Positions 32,730 through 41,739 of a stretch of DNA of 64,000 nucleotides are shown in pieces. Position 1 is the first letter of the stretch. Each line of letters starts with the position of its first letter. Under the pieces are notes generated by a model. That model ran no database searches. It had not been told where the DNA came from and saw only the letters and a program-made list of their open reading frames with translations. The position numbers were made by a program, and so were the translations under genes. The DNA is from Arthrobacter sp. Soil764 (GTDB lineage: Bacteria > Actinomycetota > Actinomycetes > Actinomycetales > Micrococcaceae): assembly GCF_001428075.1 (NCBI RefSeq), contig NZ_LMSI01000023.1, positions 1-64,000 of the forward strand, given 5' to 3'.

Positions 32730-33736
32730 GCCAACCCAAGCTTGGTGAGGACGTCCGCCACCCGCTTGTCCTGCTCGGTGAGGAAGGTCTTGAACTGGTC
32801 ACCGGTGATGAAGGCATCGGTCCAGCCGTGGGTCTTCAGCGCTTCCTTCCAGCCGGCCGTGCCGTGCATCTTCTCCAGGGCGGCGATCAGGGAAGCCTTG
32901 TCCTTGTCGCTGATTCCGGGAGGGGCCACAACGCCGCGCCAGTTGGTGAACACCAGGTCGATCTTGGATTCCTTCAGTGTGGGTGCGTCCACGCCTTCCA
33001 GGCGCTTCTCGCCGGAGGTGGCCAGGACGCGGACCTCACCGGATTCGATCTGCTTCAGGAACTCGCCGGCGCCGGAAGCGGCGAAGCCCAGCTTGTTGCC
33101 CAGGATGGCGGGCAGGAGGTCGCCGCCGCCGTCGTAGGAGACAAAGTTGACCTTGGTGGCGTCGATACCCACGGCACCGGCCAACTGCATCGGCAGCAGG
33201 TGGTCGGGGCCGCCCGGGGAGGAGCCGCCGCCCACGGCGATGGAGCCGGGATCAGCCTTCCACGCCTTCACCAGGTCATCGATGGTCTTGTACGGGGAAT
33301 CCTTGCCCACCATGATCGCGCCGGGCTCTTCGATAAGCCGGGCAAGGGGAGTGGTGTCGGTCAGCTTGGACTCGGACTTGTTGGTGTAGCTGGCGCCCAC
33401 CACGCCCAGGCCCATGAGCATCGCCAGGTCGCCGTTGCCCTTCTCGTTCACGACGCGGGCCAGGCCAACGGTGCCGCCGGCGCCCGCAAGGTTGAAGACC
33501 TCCGTGTTGGTGGAGATCTTCTCGTCGTCGAGGACCTTTGCGGCGGCGCGGGCGGTGGTGTCGTAACCACCGCCGGGGGTGTTGGGGACCATGATCTGCA
33601 GGCCGGTGATGGGTCCGGCAGCGGCGCCGGAGCTCTCGGCACCGGTGGAGCTCTTGCTGGTGGCACCGCAACCGGTGGCCATCAGGGCGATGCCGGCGGC
33701 AACGGCGGCAATTCGCAATGCGCGGATCTGGCGCAT
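32726..33736 (-). CDS. tctC: Tripartite tricarboxylate transporter substrate-binding lipoprotein TctC
   Basis: 336 residues from the ATG with GAAGAGGAACCC upstream. A signal peptide ends in the lipobox LMATGC, so the mature protein is a lipid-anchored binding protein. The Bug/TctC fold is shown by QIMVPNTPGGGYDTTARA (ligand loop) and AVGGGSSPGGPDHLLPMQLA, and VNFVSYDGGGDLLPAILG. It captures citrate or a related carboxylate for TctAB. The gene is divergent from a DcuS/CitA-like sensor kinase, which is likely to induce the operon when the acid is present. Confidence 0.93.
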   Translation of the reverse strand: MRQIRALRIAAVAAGIALMATGCGATSKSSTGAESSGAAAGPITGLQIMVPNTPGGGYDTTARAAAKVLDDEKISTNTEVFNLAGAGGTVGLARVVNEKGNGDLAMLMGLGVVGASYTNKSESKLTDTTPLARLIEEPGAIMVGKDSPYKTIDDLVKAWKADPGSIAVGGGSSPGGPDHLLPMQLAGAVGIDATKVNFVSYDGGGDLLPAILGNKLGFAASGAGEFLKQIESGEVRVLATSGEKRLEGVDAPTLKESKIDLVFTNWRGVVAPPGISDKDKASLIAALEKMHGTAGWKEALKTHGWTDAFITGDQFKTFLTEQDKRVADVLTKLGLA

Positions 33737-34014
33737 GGGTTCCTCTTCTCTCAAAACAAATCTGATCAGCAGCGGCTGACTTGTGGTTTCGATGCTAGGG
33801 GTGTCCGTGACCGGGATCGCTCTTGTGTACGCAGAGAAAGTTGTGTTCATTGCGTTCACGTTTCCAAAACCCCACAACCGCCCTGCCGCGGGCTTTGGGA
33901 TATAGTTCCCGGTACCACCGGCGGCCCTGCACCCCGTACTTTTGCGCGCATAAGAAGACGCCGGCAGCGCCGCCGGACAACCCCGGCCCACCAGCAAACA
34001 CCAGGAAGCCCATT

Positions 34015-35613
34015 GTGACTCGACGACGAGGAATGTCCCTCGCGGGGCAGTACCTTCTGCTGCAGTTGCTCATTGTCCTGGCTGTCCTGGTGGGCGTCGT
34101 GGCCATTTCCCTGGCCCAGTCCGCTGCGGCCTTTGAACGGATCGAAGGCAGGCGTGCCCTTTCGGCCGCCGAGGCCCTGGGCGGCAACCCGACCGTGCGC
34201 GAGCTCCTCCCGAACGCTGAACCGCGGGGCGGGGCCGTGCTCCCGGCGGTGGCGGAATCCGTGCGGATCGTGTCCGGTTCATCCCGGGTGGCGCTGGCAA
34301 GACTGGACCGCACCGTGGTGGCATCCTCGGACCCCAGCCTGCTGGGCGAGCCGCTGGAGCTCGGCGCCAGCAGGGTGATGGAAGGCAGGGCCTGGACCGG
34401 AGTGGTGGGCGGGACGCCCGCCCCGCTCCTGTCCGCCCACGTTCCGGTCCTGGACGACACCGGCCGGATGATCGGCATCGCCTCCATCAGCCGTAACTAT
34501 CCCACCGTGCTCGAGCGGCTGGGTGATGCGGTGCCCAATCTCCTCACCTACCTTGGCGTTGCGAGCGTCCTGGGCATCGCCGGTTCCCTGCTGCTGTCAC
34601 GGCGGGTCAAGCGGCAGACCCTGGGGATGGAACCGAGCGAGATCACCAGCCTGGTGGAAAACCGCGAAGCCATGCTGCACGGCCTCAAGGAGGGGGTGGT
34701 GGCGCTGGACCTGAACGAGCGGATCACGGTGGCCAACCACAGTGCGCGTGCCCTCCTGGGACTCCCGCCTGACTGCGTGGGCAAGCGGGTGGCGGGCCTC
34801 GCCGTCGAACCCGCCCTCAAGGAAGTCCTCACCCGTGACCAGCCCGGGCCGGACCAGCTGGTGCTCGTGGGGGACCGGCTGGTGGTGATGAACCGGGTGC
34901 CCATCCAATCCCGGGGCAAGGTGATTGGCTCGGTGACCACGCTTCGCGACCGCACGGAACTCTCGGAACTGGAGCAGGAACTGGGCACCACCCGCACCGC
35001 CACCGACACCCTGCGGGCCCAGGCGCATGAGTTCGCCAACCAGTTGCACGTCATTTCCGGCCTCATCCAGATCGGCGAGTACGATTCCGTGGTCCAGTTC
35101 GTCAACGGTGCCACCGTGGACCGGACCCGGCTCAACGATGAAGTGACCGGCCGGATCAAGGATCCCGCGCTCGCTGCCCTGCTGATTGCCAAGTCGAGCC
35201 TCGCCACCGAACGCGGCGTTGCCCTGCAGCTGGACCCCGACTCCGTACTGGACAAGGTGGATGACGAGCTGTCCCGGGACCTCACCACGGTGGTGGGGAA
35301 CCTGGTGGACAACGCGTTCGACGCCGTCAGCGGACTTCCGCAGGCAGCCGTCAGGGTGCTGGTGGAGGGCAAGGCCGGACAAGACGTTGTGGTGACAGTG
35401 CGGGACAACGGCCCCGGCGTTCCTGGCGGCTCCACGGACCACATTTTCCGCCAGGGCTTCACCACCAAGGAACCCGGACCGGCCGGCAGCCGCGGCTTTG
35501 GGCTGGCGCTGTGCCGGGTGGTGTGCCGCCGCAGTGGCGGGAACCTGACGGTGGCAAACGATAATGGGGCTGTCTTTACCGCCGTGCTGAAACAAGGGAG
35601 TACCCAGCCATGA
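34015..35613 (+). CDS. Sensor histidine kinase, CitA/DcuS family
   Basis: 532 residues from a GTG with AGGAAG 7 bases upstream; an ATG 6 codons later is an alternative. Two membrane helices (QYLLLQLLIVLAVLVGVVAI near the N-terminus and LTYLGVASVLGIAGSLLL near residue 185) enclose an extracellular sensor domain. A PAS domain follows (residues about 220-310). The phospho-acceptor His is in AHEFANQLHVISGL, the pattern unique to this family. HATPase boxes: NLVDNAFDAV, DNGPGVP, RGFGLAL. The family senses citrate, malate or fumarate. It overlaps its response regulator by 4 bases and is divergent from tctCBA. Confidence 0.9.
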   Translation: MTRRRGMSLAGQYLLLQLLIVLAVLVGVVAISLAQSAAAFERIEGRRALSAAEALGGNPTVRELLPNAEPRGGAVLPAVAESVRIVSGSSRVALARLDRTVVASSDPSLLGEPLELGASRVMEGRAWTGVVGGTPAPLLSAHVPVLDDTGRMIGIASISRNYPTVLERLGDAVPNLLTYLGVASVLGIAGSLLLSRRVKRQTLGMEPSEITSLVENREAMLHGLKEGVVALDLNERITVANHSARALLGLPPDCVGKRVAGLAVEPALKEVLTRDQPGPDQLVLVGDRLVVMNRVPIQSRGKVIGSVTTLRDRTELSELEQELGTTRTATDTLRAQAHEFANQLHVISGLIQIGEYDSVVQFVNGATVDRTRLNDEVTGRIKDPALAALLIAKSSLATERGVALQLDPDSVLDKVDDELSRDLTTVVGNLVDNAFDAVSGLPQAAVRVLVEGKAGQDVVVTVRDNGPGVPGGSTDHIFRQGFTTKEPGPAGSRGFGLALCRVVCRRSGGNLTVANDNGAVFTAVLKQGSTQP

Positions 35614-36278
35614 TCAAGGTCCTGATCGTCGATGACGATTTCATGGTGGCCAAGGTGCACGCCGGCTTTATCCAGCGCACGCCCGGATTCACGGTGGTGG
35701 GCGCCGCGCATACCGGCGCCCAGGCCGTTGCGGAAACCGAACGGCTGAAGCCGGACCTGGTACTGCTGGACATCCACCTGCCGGACATCAACGGCCTTGA
35801 CCTGATGCAGCGCCTGCGCAGCGTGGCACCGGAGCTGGATGTGCTGGTCATCAGTGCCGCACGGGAGGTCGAAACCGTGCGGAAGGCGCTGCGGGGCGGC
35901 ATTGTTCATTACCTGATCAAGCCATTTTCGCAGACAGACCTGCAGGAGCGCCTGGAGCACTACCGCAACGCCTACCAAAGCCTGGATGCCTCAAAGGACG
36001 TGGCCGAGCAATCGGACGTCAACCGCGTGTTCGGCCTTGACCGCAGCGAACGTCCACTTCCCAAGGGCTGCAGCATTGAGACGCTGAGGCTGGTGGAGGC
36101 GGCGGTCAACGCCGCCGCCGGTGACGTCTCGGCCGCCGAAGTAGCCCAGGAGCTGGGCACTTCCCGCGTCAGCGCGCGCCGCTACCTGGAGTACCTGCAC
36201 GACGAAGGCACGCTGGAGGTGCGGCTCAAGTACGGCGTGGGCCGGCCGGAACGGCGGTACGTCCTCAAAGGATCCTGA
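35610..36278 (+). CDS. Response regulator, CitB/DcuR family
   Basis: 222 residues, ATGA overlap with the kinase. The receiver domain has the acidic pair in LIVDDDF, the phosphorylated Asp54 in LVLLDIHLPDING, and the Lys in YLIKPFSQTDL. The output domain ends in a helix-turn-helix (AAEVAQELGTSRVSARRYLEYL), typical of CitB/DctR regulators. It should activate the tctCBA operon when phosphorylated by its partner. The stop is 19 bases from the converging hutG gene. Confidence 0.9.
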   Translation: MIKVLIVDDDFMVAKVHAGFIQRTPGFTVVGAAHTGAQAVAETERLKPDLVLLDIHLPDINGLDLMQRLRSVAPELDVLVISAAREVETVRKALRGGIVHYLIKPFSQTDLQERLEHYRNAYQSLDASKDVAEQSDVNRVFGLDRSERPLPKGCSIETLRLVEAAVNAAAGDVSAAEVAQELGTSRVSARRYLEYLHDEGTLEVRLKYGVGRPERRYVLKGS

Positions 36279-36297
36279 GGCCAGGCGGCGGCATTCT

Positions 36298-37278
36298 TCA
36301 CCGCAGCAGGGTGTTGATCAGACGCGCAGCGGTTTTGGCGGTCCGGCCGTCAACGTCGAACGCAGGGTTTAGCTCCGCCACGTCCAGGTGCAGGAGCTTT
36401 CCGCTCTGCGCCACCTGCCGGCACACCGCAGAAATGACAGGCAGCGGCACGCCGTAGGCTGCAGGCGCGCTCACGCCGGGCGCCACCGCGGCGGGCAGCA
36501 CATCCAGGTCAATGGTCAGGTACAGCACGTCGATGTCCGCCAGGAACGCGGCCACGAAGCCCCGGACCCGGTCCGCGTCGCAGTCCTCGTCCAGCAGGTA
36601 CCGCACGCCCAGCTTATCCGCGGTGTCGAACAGGACCCGGGTGTTGTTCGGCTCCGAGATGCCGACGACGGCGTACCGGAATTCGCGCCCGGCGTCCGCT
36701 TCGGCGCGGGCCATCTGCAGGAACGGAGTCCCCGAACTGGGCATGGGCTCGTCACGGAGGTCGAAGTGGGCGTCGAGGTTCAGGACGCCAAGGCGCTGCC
36801 CGTCCCGGACAGCCGGTGATGCAGTGACGCCGAGATAGCTCGCGTAGGCAGTCTCATGTCCGCCGCCCAGGACAACGGTCTGGTGGCCGGCATCGAGCAG
36901 GCATGCCACCGCCCGGCCAAGCCGTTCCTGACCGGCTTCCAGGTCCTCCCCGGCTACCGCTACGTCGCCGATGTCAGACACCGGACGGTCCAGGTGGAAA
37001 GCCAACGGACCCAGCGCCTTCCGCAACGCTGCGGGGGCGGCGGACGCGCCGGTGCGGCCCTTGTTCCGGCGTACCCCCTCGTCGCTGGCGAAGCCCAGCA
37101 GGGCCACGGGCCTGCCGGCCGCCGCCCCCGCCTCAACGTCCGCGCCCGCGGCTCCCGCCGTGGCGTTGCCGGGCTGGTTCACGGCCTGCCACCAGCGGCG
37201 GTGGCCGGGGCCGTCGCCGTCGAACCTTCCGGTCCAGGGCTGGGGCGGGACGTCGACGGCGGGAAGCTGGAGGGACAT
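36298..37278 (-). CDS. hutG: Formimidoylglutamase (arginase family)
   Basis: 326 residues. The first part reads PWTGRFDGDGPGHRRWWQ, the start typical of HutG. Arginase-family Mn2+ ligands: the His in VVLGGGHETAYASY, NLDAHFDLRD (D-x-H-x-D) and YLTIDLDVLPAAVAPGVSAP (D-x-D). It hydrolyses formiminoglutamate to glutamate and formamide, the last step of histidine breakdown. It is separate from hutUH and has no hut gene beside it. The weak ribosome site GAGG lies upstream of the ATG. Confidence 0.93.
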   Translation of the reverse strand: MSLQLPAVDVPPQPWTGRFDGDGPGHRRWWQAVNQPGNATAGAAGADVEAGAAAGRPVALLGFASDEGVRRNKGRTGASAAPAALRKALGPLAFHLDRPVSDIGDVAVAGEDLEAGQERLGRAVACLLDAGHQTVVLGGGHETAYASYLGVTASPAVRDGQRLGVLNLDAHFDLRDEPMPSSGTPFLQMARAEADAGREFRYAVVGISEPNNTRVLFDTADKLGVRYLLDEDCDADRVRGFVAAFLADIDVLYLTIDLDVLPAAVAPGVSAPAAYGVPLPVISAVCRQVAQSGKLLHLDVAELNPAFDVDGRTAKTAARLINTLLR

Positions 37279-37468
37279 GCCTCAAGCTCACCGCATGCCG
37301 GGCACGAAAACCAGCAGCGCCGCCGTCGTCCTGTCCGGGATCCAAGAACCCGTGCGCCGGGGAGATGCGGGGTCCAGGGGATATGGTGAGAGCAGTCCGC
37401 CCCATCGAAGCGTGGTGTGTCCGCTTCCGGATCCACGCCACCATTCCAGGCTGGAGAGCCTTTTCCCC

Positions 37469-38773
37469 ATGTTCGAAGCCCCAGACATCCTTTTTGCCGC
37501 CGCCGGCCTGGCCGTCTTCATCGCCGCGGTCCTGCCGAAGCTGCTGCGCGATATGCCCTTGTCCATGCCCATGGTCTTCCTGGGCGCCGGCATGGGAGCG
37601 TTCGCGCTGATTCCCTCGCTGCCGGACCCGGACCCGGTGGAACACGGCGACTTCGTCATGCACCTCGCGGAGATCTGCGTGATCATCTCGCTGATGGGCG
37701 CCGGACTGGCCCTGGACCGCCCGGTGGGACGCAAGCGATGGTCCACCACATGGCGGCTCCTGGGCGTCGCCATGCCGCTGTGCATCCTTGCCCTGACCCT
37801 GCTGGGCATGTGGTTCCTGGGCCTGGGGCTGGGCGCGGCGTTGTTGGTAGGCGCCAGCCTTGCCCCCACCGACCCCGTCCTGGCGTCCGAAGTCCAGGTG
37901 GGCGAACCCGCGGACCAGGACGAATACACCGACAAGGAAGATGAAGTCCGGTTCGGCCTCACCTCCGAAGCCGGACTCAATGACGGCCTGGCGTTCCCGT
38001 TCGTGTACCTGGCCATTGCCATCAGCATCGCCGGGGCAAACCCGTCCGCCTGGTTCGGCGAATGGTTCGGGACGGACGTCCTGTGGCGGCTGGCCATCGG
38101 GCTCCTGGCGGGTTTCCTCACCGGCAAGCTGCTCGCCCGGGTGTTCTTCTCCGCCCGGGCGGAAAGCCTCAGATTGTCCAACCATTCCGAAGGTTTCGTG
38201 GCCCTGGCGGCAACGTTCCTGGCCTACGGACTGACGGAGATGGTGCAGGGCTACGGGTTCATTGCGGTGTTTGTCTGCGCCGTGACCATCCGGGCCGCTG
38301 AACGCACCCACGGCTACCACCGGGTGCTCCACTCCTACGTGGAGCAGCTGGAACGGCTCCTGACCGTGGTGATCCTGGTCCTGCTCGGCGGCGCCATCGC
38401 CCGCGGGCTGCTCGCTGGGATCGGCTGGACGGAGGTGCTGGTGGCACTGGCCTTCCTGCTGGTGGTCCGGCCGCTGGCCGGCTGGCTGGGCCTGCTGGGC
38501 GGCAAGACCGGCCCGCGGGAACGCGTGGCACTCTCATTTTTCGGCATCCGCGGAATCGGGTCGCTGTACTACCTGGCCTACGCGCTGGGCGAAGGTAGTT
38601 TCGGGGACCAGGCACACTGGCTCTGGTCCTTCATTGGGCTGGTGGTGGCGCTGTCCATCGTGATCCATGGCGCCACCACTTCGCCGCTGATGAACCGGCT
38701 GGACCGGCTGCGCCAAAGGAAGGCCCTGGCGGTGTCCGGCGATGAGGGGCTGGCACCGAACACGCCGGTGTAA
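37469..38773 (+). CDS. Na+/H+ (cation/proton) antiporter, NhaP/CPA1 type
   Basis: 434 residues from the ATG preceded by GGAGAGCC. About 12 membrane helices. The ion-binding region reads GASLAPTDPVLASEVQVG (the TDP motif of the CPA1 family), followed by the conserved FGLTSEAGLNDGLAFPFVY, with the carboxylate ND pair. FFGIRGIGSLYYLAYAL closes the core. It exchanges Na+ or K+ for H+ and supports pH and salt homeostasis. A hairpin terminator follows and separates it from the converging permease gene. Confidence 0.9.
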   Translation: MFEAPDILFAAAGLAVFIAAVLPKLLRDMPLSMPMVFLGAGMGAFALIPSLPDPDPVEHGDFVMHLAEICVIISLMGAGLALDRPVGRKRWSTTWRLLGVAMPLCILALTLLGMWFLGLGLGAALLVGASLAPTDPVLASEVQVGEPADQDEYTDKEDEVRFGLTSEAGLNDGLAFPFVYLAIAISIAGANPSAWFGEWFGTDVLWRLAIGLLAGFLTGKLLARVFFSARAESLRLSNHSEGFVALAATFLAYGLTEMVQGYGFIAVFVCAVTIRAAERTHGYHRVLHSYVEQLERLLTVVILVLLGGAIARGLLAGIGWTEVLVALAFLLVVRPLAGWLGLLGGKTGPRERVALSFFGIRGIGSLYYLAYALGEGSFGDQAHWLWSFIGLVVALSIVIHGATTSPLMNRLDRLRQRKALAVSGDEGLAPNTPV

Positions 38774-38778
38774 ACAAA

Positions 38779-38810
38779 AGGGCTGGCGCGGCATCTGCCG
38801 CACCAGCCCT
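38779..38810. terminator. Bidirectional hairpin between antiporter and purine permease
   Basis: An 8-bp stem AGGGCTGG/CCAGCCCT with a further 6-bp inner stem GCGGCA/TGCCGC. Read on the minus strand it is followed by TTTGTTTA, so it terminates the permease transcript well. It can also end the antiporter transcript. Confidence 0.8.
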
Positions 38811-38828
38811 GTGTCCATACCTTGGGAG

Positions 38829-40268
38829 TTACATGCCCAGTGCGGCCTCGATGGGGCCGATGGCGAAGAACAGCGCGAACGCAGCTGCAACGGCCCACAT
38901 CAGCGGGTGGATGTCCCTGACGCGGCCTTGGACGGTGCGGATCAGCACGTAGGCGATGAAGCCTGCACCCAGGCCGTTGGCGATGGAGTAGGTGAACGGC
39001 ATCAGGGTGAACGTCAGGAACGCCGGGATGGCGATGCCCCAGTCCTGCCAGTCGATCTTGCCCACCTGGGACACCATCATGAAGCCAACCACCACCAGGG
39101 CCGGGGCCACGGCCTCGAAGGGCACCAGGTTGATCAGCGGGGTGAAGAACATGGCCACCAGGAACAGCAGGCCGGTGACGATCGAGGCGACGCCGGTGCG
39201 GGCGCCTTCGCCGATGCCGGCGCCGGCTTCGACGTAGATCTGGTTGGAGGAGACGGAAGCGCCGCCGCCGATGATGGCGCCGAGCGCGTCCACCTGGAGC
39301 ACGCGGTCGACGTCGGGAATGTTGCCGTGCTCGTCCACCGTGCCGGCTTCGTTGGCCAGGCCCACCATGGTGCCCATGGCGTCGAAGAAAATGCTGAGCA
39401 GGATCACGAAGGCCAGCAGTGTTGCGGCCACGAAGCCGAGGTGCTCGAAGGCGCCGAAGGGGTTGGCCTTGCCGATCAGTGAGAGGTCAGGGGCGGCCCA
39501 GCCGGAGAATGCCGGTGCCACCAGGGACCAGCCCTGGGGGTTGAAGTTCTTGCCGTCGAAGCTGGGCCCGATGTGCAGGGTCAGCTCAAGGATCACGGAC
39601 AGCACGGTGGAGGTGATGATGCCGATCAGGATGGCGCCCTTGACCTTGCGTACCACCAGGGCGATGGTCAGGATCAGGCCGAAAACGAAAACGGCCGTGG
39701 GCCAGCCCAGCAGCTTGCCTTCAAAGCCCAGCCCGACGGGCACCGTGGTGCCTGCAACGTCAGGGATGCGCCGCACGAACCCGGCATTGACCAGACCGAT
39801 CAGGGCGATGAACAGGCCGATGCCCACCACGATCGCCGTCTTGAGGCCGTCCGGTACCGCCTTGAAGACGGCGGTGCGGAAACCGGTGAGGACCAGGATC
39901 AGCATGGTGACGCCGGAGAGAACCACCAGGCCCATCATGTCCGGCCAGGTGAGGCCCGGGTTTGTGGCTACAGTGACAGCCACGAAGGCATTCACGCCCA
40001 GGCCGGTGGCCAAAGCAAAGGGGTGCCGGCCCCAGGCGCCCATGAGGATGGTCAGGATGCCCGCCACCAACGCGGTGACAGCGGCCACCGCGGTGAAGCC
40101 CAGCGTGGTGCCATTCGAATCCGGACCGGACAGGATCAGTGGGTTCAGTACCACGATGTAGCTCATGGCGAAGAACGTGGCGAACCCGCCCCGGATCTCA
40201 CGGGAAAGGTTGGAACCGCGCTCGGTGACCCTGAAATACCGGTCCAGGGCAGAGCCTTGCTTAAGCAT
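38829..40268 (-). CDS. NCS2 family purine permease (guanine/hypoxanthine, AzgA-like)
   Basis: 479 residues with GGAGGACTA before the ATG. The start REIRGGFATFFAMSYIVVLNP and LATGLGVNAFVAVTVA are signatures of the AzgA/GhxP branch of the nucleobase/ascorbate family (COG2252). Further on, FFDAMGTMVGLANEAG and SSNQIYVEAGAGIGEGARTG are the substrate-site motifs. About 13 membrane helices. It should import adenine, guanine or hypoxanthine with H+. No purine riboswitch-like sequence was seen in the 110-bp spacer to the divergent CopC gene. Confidence 0.9.
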   Translation of the reverse strand: MLKQGSALDRYFRVTERGSNLSREIRGGFATFFAMSYIVVLNPLILSGPDSNGTTLGFTAVAAVTALVAGILTILMGAWGRHPFALATGLGVNAFVAVTVATNPGLTWPDMMGLVVLSGVTMLILVLTGFRTAVFKAVPDGLKTAIVVGIGLFIALIGLVNAGFVRRIPDVAGTTVPVGLGFEGKLLGWPTAVFVFGLILTIALVVRKVKGAILIGIITSTVLSVILELTLHIGPSFDGKNFNPQGWSLVAPAFSGWAAPDLSLIGKANPFGAFEHLGFVAATLLAFVILLSIFFDAMGTMVGLANEAGTVDEHGNIPDVDRVLQVDALGAIIGGGASVSSNQIYVEAGAGIGEGARTGVASIVTGLLFLVAMFFTPLINLVPFEAVAPALVVVGFMMVSQVGKIDWQDWGIAIPAFLTFTLMPFTYSIANGLGAGFIAYVLIRTVQGRVRDIHPLMWAVAAAFALFFAIGPIEAALGM

Positions 40269-40379
40269 TAGTCCTCCGGGGAAGTGTGTGGGAATACCTG
40301 CATCCTAAGGGTGCGGCAGGGAGTGGGCCTGCAAATGCGCCTAGTCTGTAAGGAAGCCAACACCAGGAGCAGCCCCACC

Positions 40380-41033
40380 ATGCGCCAAGTCCGCCGCCCG
40401 TTGCCGGGCCTTGTGCCCGGTTTCCTTGCCCTGGTCCTCGCGGCCGCACTGTTGGGCCTTGCCGGGCCGGCCTCCGCCCATGATGCCGCGGAGTCCACCA
40501 GTCCCGCCCAGGGTGCTGCACTGGCGGCCCCGCCCGCCGAGGTTTCCGTAACCTTCAGCAACAAGCCGCTGGGCATCGGCTCATCATTCTCTGTCAAGGA
40601 CGCCGGCGGCACCGAATGGGCGGAAGGGGCGGCGCGGATTGCGGACAACGTGGCAACGCAAAAGCTGCGGCCGGGCGCCCCGGCAGGGAAGTACACCGTG
40701 GCGTGGCGCGTGGTGGGCTCGGACTCCCACCCCATCGAGGGCACGTTCACCTTCACTGCGGCGTCAGGCGCCGCCCCGGCGTCCGGAACGTCCGCAACGG
40801 GAAGCCCGACGGCGGCGGGCGCGGTTCCAGGGATGGGAACGGCACAGCCCGGGGTAACGGAGGAACCATCCGGGCCTGCCAATGCCGGCGAGCCCTTCCA
40901 GTGGAGCATTCTGCTTTTTGCAGTCGTCGCCGTGGGGCTGCTGGTGGCCCTCGGCGTGATGGCCCGGCGCCGGCTCACCGGCGACGGGGACGCAGGGGAT
41001 GACGGGAACAGCGCCGAGGACAGCCGGGGGTAG
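40380..41033 (+). CDS. CopC-domain copper-binding exported protein
   Basis: 217 residues from the ATG preceded by AGGAG. It has a signal peptide with cleavage after PASA; the mature protein starts HDAAESTSP, with the N-terminal His that binds copper in CopC proteins. VSVTFSNKPLGIG and GKYTVAWRVVGSDSHPIEGTF form the rest of the domain (Asp and His are the second copper ligands). A Ser/Ala/Gly linker and one C-terminal membrane helix (WSILLFAVVAVGLLVALGV) anchor it outside the membrane. No CopD or YcnJ-like gene is adjacent, so it may work alone in copper handling. Confidence 0.85.
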   Translation: MRQVRRPLPGLVPGFLALVLAAALLGLAGPASAHDAAESTSPAQGAALAAPPAEVSVTFSNKPLGIGSSFSVKDAGGTEWAEGAARIADNVATQKLRPGAPAGKYTVAWRVVGSDSHPIEGTFTFTAASGAAPASGTSATGSPTAAGAVPGMGTAQPGVTEEPSGPANAGEPFQWSILLFAVVAVGLLVALGVMARRRLTGDGDAGDDGNSAEDSRG

Positions 41034-41088
41034 CCCCGGGCGGCAGGTCCGGACGGGTCCAGCCTGGCGGCGGGCACCGGGAAGGCCG

Positions 41089-41739
41089 TCAGCAGGTCAG
41101 CACCGCAAAGCTTCCCGTTGCCGGGAAGGCGCCGCCGGATGAAGGTCCGCTGTCCGGGTTGACCTTGGCGGAGATGGCCTGGCCCACCGTCTTGGCCTGG
41201 CGCAGTACCTCCTTGGGGGACGGCGTAATCAGCTCGCCCACCCCCACCAGGTAGATGCCGATGGCACGCATGGCCGCTGCCACGTTCCGGCCAACGGCAA
41301 TCCCGAAGTCACTGAGCATGCGCCGCAGCTGGCTGTGCGCGCACCTGGTCAGGACGATGTGGTCGGCCACCAGGATGCCGGTGGGTGTGTGCACCTGCCA
41401 CTGCGGAGCGGCGCCATGCGCGGGGCCTTCCAGCATGGTCAGCTGGACCGCCCGGGTTGTATTCCGGACATCCACGCTGTGGCTTGCCGCGTAGTTGCGC
41501 AGGTGGCGCAGGATCTCGTTGCGCTCCCGGAGAGTGTCGCTGTCCGCGGCATCGCAGCGCTGCAGCGAGGAGGTGTTTGCGGGCTGGCGGGCGCCGAGGA
41601 TGTCCAGTCCGTCCACCACGATGGCGTCCACGCCGCGGCGGCGCAGCTCTGCGGCGACGGCCAGCCCGGACAGGCCGGTGCCAATGACCACAGTGGTGGT
41701 CTGTTCGGTCCCGGCATCCCCGGGCATGCTTGACACCAC
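41089..41739 (-). CDS. FAD/NAD(P)-binding Rossmann protein, short
   Basis: 216 residues from a GTG with GGAGGG 8 bases upstream; the frame is open for 45 more codons but without a better start. The dinucleotide loop is TTVVIGTGLSGLAVAAELRR. The rest resembles the first half of a CzcO-type flavin monooxygenase (VRNTTRAVQLTMLEG, then DHIVLTRCAHSQLRRML), but the second nucleotide-binding domain and catalytic parts are missing. It may be a degenerate flavoprotein or a binding protein. It stands alone. The C-terminal SFAVLTC has a final Cys. Confidence 0.6.
   Translation of the reverse strand: MVSSMPGDAGTEQTTTVVIGTGLSGLAVAAELRRRGVDAIVVDGLDILGARQPANTSSLQRCDAADSDTLRERNEILRHLRNYAASHSVDVRNTTRAVQLTMLEGPAHGAAPQWQVHTPTGILVADHIVLTRCAHSQLRRMLSDFGIAVGRNVAAAMRAIGIYLVGVGELITPSPKEVLRQAKTVGQAISAKVNPDSGPSSGGAFPATGSFAVLTC

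Noticed and set aside
30651..33137. A plus-strand open frame of 828 codons over the tct operon.
   Set aside because: It is antisense to tctA, tctB and tctC, which have strong family motifs; the protein is Gln/Gly/Asp-rich, typical of reading GC-rich genes backwards.
40269..40379. A possible purine riboswitch before the NCS2 permease.
   Set aside because: The spacer is too short and GC-rich and lacks the paired loops of the purine aptamer.
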